Source: Plantago elongata (lineage: Eukaryota > Streptophyta > Magnoliopsida > Lamiales > Plantaginaceae). Taken from it: 37,309 nucleotides of DNA. The notes below the pieces were generated by a model, which saw nothing but the letters and a program-made list of their open reading frames with translations, did no database searches and was not told the DNA's origin. Each line of letters starts with the position of its first letter. Positions within the stretch are counted from its first letter, which is position 1. The DNA lies in the NCBI GenBank assembly GCA_036897095.1, contig JAYMSP010001024.1, positions 1 to 37,309 of the forward strand, read 5' to 3'. A program made the translations under genes and the position numbers. Below, one piece after another: positions 34,968 through 37,309 of this stretch.

Positions 34968-35692
34968 TAGATAAAATTACCAATTGTCGATCGAAAATAT
35001 ATGCATATGAAGAAATTGTTCACCACATAAGAGATTCCGATAAGATCTACCCAACTATGAATAATGTCGAACTCAACTTCTACTTAGCCTTAATGGAATT
35101 TTAATGTACTTTTTTATTTTTTATATTCCAATAATTATTTCATGTGTGAGATAGGATTTAAAGCCTTATCAAGTATATTATATTGTAATTCACTTAGTAT
35201 TAAATTTTTTGTTGAATTGATAATATGTTTAACAAAATTATACAGAGAAGAGCGGGGAGACATTAAGGAACATCGAATTTTAACCAAAAAAACTCTAGCA
35301 ATCGATCTTTCATGTCCATCACTCTCAAGCTCTCTAACCAACATCAATCGTCACCCACCATCATCCACCATCGTCTACCACCTTCCATCATCACCTTGAA
35401 CCATCTACCGTTCAATCTCTGTCAAACAACTATCAGCTAGCTCCTACAAGGTCAGCTAGCCTATTGCATGTGCTCGTCTGCCACCTTGCCAACACGATTC
35501 AACCAACATGATAAGTCGACACTCGTCATCATCGCTCTCCTACCTTTTTCATTTTCTCACTATCTACCAATCATATAACTTGAGCTCCGGAGTCCATATG
35601 GTCGGCACCACACCGATGTCACCTTGGAATCTCACGTCTCTGTTTGCTATTAGCAGGTTGCTGGTGCCTCCAAATTTTAACCCTAATTTGAT
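34968..35692. other. SABATH 3' flank, no gene recognised
   Basis: The first part should contain the 3' UTR. 35330-35410 is CA/CCA-rich (catcatccaccatcg-like words). No domain was seen in any short frame. Confidence 0.45.
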
Positions 35693-37309
35693 TATACATT
35701 TTAAAGCGTCTACATAGGACATTCATTTTCATGAATTATAAAATTAGTTAAATAAATTTTATGAATCATTATACTGAAATTTGAATTTGAATTATATAAG
35801 AATAAACTTCCAAATGAGTTACTTTTTTATATAATAAAATTTAATAAATATGAAAAATAGGAATTCTTGTAGAAAGAGTTTTGAGAATTAAAATAGGAAA
35901 TCATCAGATGATTTCCGCTTCTTTATTTTATAAATTAGAGGCCTTATTGTAAAGATATGATTTACAACTACTAACAAATGACAATAACCGGGACACCATT
36001 GGTATAGATTCAATTAAGTAGATGCTTAGAAAAAGTATAAATTACACCACCTACCTAAGTTTTAGGGCTTTGGTGATAAATATAAAATCTTATTACTTTT
36101 TATAACATATGTATTGGTCATATGGGTACCAAGATTTACATTGGATAGAAGTATTGACATAATAAACCTCTCCATTTGCAAATCTTTATATTTTAAAGTA
36201 GTATTTTTAAGCGTCTACATAGGACATTAATTTTCATTAATTATAAAAATAGTTAAATAAATTTTATGAATCATTATACTGAAATTTGAATTTGAATTAT
36301 ACAAGAATAAACTTCCAAACGAGTTACTTTTTATATAATAAGATTTAATAAATATGAAAAATAAGAATTCTTGTAGAAAGAGTTTCAATAATTAAAATAG
36401 GAAACCATCAGATGATTTTCGCTCTATATTTTATAAAATAGAGGCCTTATTAAGAAAGATATGATTTACAACTACTAACAAAATGACAATAACCGGGACA
36501 CCATTGGTATAGACTCAATTAAGTAGCTGCTTAGAAAAAGTATAAATTACACCACCTACTTAAGTTTTAGGGCTTTGGTGATAAGTATAAGATCTTATTA
36601 CTTTTTATAACATATCTATTGGCCATATGGGTACCAAGATTTACATTGGATATAAGTATTGACATAATAAACCTCTCCATTTGCAAATATTTATATATAC
36701 AGTAGTATTTCTAAGCGTCTACATAGGACATTCATTTTCATGAATTATAAAATTAGTTAAATAAATTTTATGAATCATTATACTGAAATTTGAATTTGAA
36801 TTATATAAGATTAAACTTCCAAACGAGTTACTTTTTTATATAATAAGATTTAATAAATATGAAAAATAGGAATTTTTGTAGAAAGAGTTTCGAGAATTAA
36901 AATAGAAAACCATCAGATGATTTCCGCTTCTATATTTTATAAAATAGAGGCCTTATTATGAAAGATATGAATTACAACTACTAACAAAATGACAAGAACC
37001 GGAACACCATTAGTATAGACTCAATTAAGTAGCTGATTAGGAAAAGTATAAATTACACCACCTACCTAAGTTTTAGGGCTTTGGTGATAAGTATAAGATC
37101 TTATTACTTTTTATAACATATCTACTGGCCATATATATGGGTACCGAGATTTGCATTGGATAGAAGTATTGAAATAATAAACCTCTCCATTTGCAAATCT
37201 TTATATATACAGTAGTATTTCTAAGCGTCTAAATAGGACATTCATTTTCATGAATTATAAAATTAGTTAAATAAATTTTATGAATCATTATACTGAAATT
37301 TGAATTTGA
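35693..37309. repeat. Tandem array of ~505-bp monomers (satellite-like), continues off the edge
   Basis: The word gcgtctacataggacatt starts at 35706, 36211 and 36715, and gcgtctaaataggacatt at 37225, giving spacings of 505, 504 and 510 bp. Between these anchors the copies match almost base for base, including gatgattt(c/t)cgct, aaccgg(g/a)acaccatt, ttttagggctttggtgat and cctctccatttgcaaat, with scattered substitutions and small indels (for example an added tatatat near 37130). Three full monomers and ~85 bp of a fourth are present. The copies are AT-rich and non-coding. The left edge is near 35693. No TG...CA or inverted-repeat ends mark the unit as a transposon. Confidence 0.95.

Noticed and set aside
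35693..37309. CRISPR-like array
   Set aside because: The whole ~505-bp unit repeats, without short repeats and unique spacers, and the context is a plant nuclear genome.

Overview
The window looks like nuclear DNA of a flowering plant, most likely a eudicot. It is AT-rich, has spliced genes with GT-AG introns, and carries plant-type transposons and plant-specific gene families. The family or genus cannot be fixed from the sequence. Three genes appear intact. (1) A 19-exon CH-domain KIN-14 kinesin lies on the minus strand at 10335-15650; my splicing gives exactly 1000 residues. (2) A 9-exon mitochondrial-carrier-family NAD+ transporter (NDT1-like, 313 residues) lies on the minus strand at 26139-29741. 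(3) A 4-exon SABATH carboxyl/N-methyltransferase (371 residues) lies on the plus strand at 32892-34967. In Arabidopsis, as I remember the locus numbers, the closest relatives of the first two are At2g47500 and At2g47490, so this appears to be a conserved gene neighbourhood widened here by about 10.5 kb of repeat-rich DNA.

Left region (1-10.3 kb): the end of an unidentified Lys/Glu-rich reading frame sits at the left edge. A decayed PIF/Harbinger transposon follows, with a DDE transposase and a Myb/SANT-like second ORF. The transposase is split by a 1455-bp TG...CA insertion flanked by near-identical 5-bp repeats, probably a solo LTR. Converging on it from the minus strand is a broken two-B3-domain (REM-like) gene.

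Middle region (15.7-26.1 kb): no gene was found. It holds an internally deleted Copia element with two 202-bp LTRs, a TA microsatellite, a tRNA-derived SINE head and a CACTA-type MITE with a 3-bp target duplication. Right region (29.8-37.3 kb): a Copia integrase remnant with a probable LTR, the SABATH gene, and a tandem array of ~505-bp monomers that runs off the right edge.

The most notable item is an AT-AC intron of the minor-spliceosome (U12) type inside the kinesin motor domain. Its 5' site, branch site, 3' site and reading phase all agree. The genes do not form an operon-like system. They are independent plant genes (cytoskeletal motor, NAD+ carrier, small-molecule methyltransferase) set among transposon debris.
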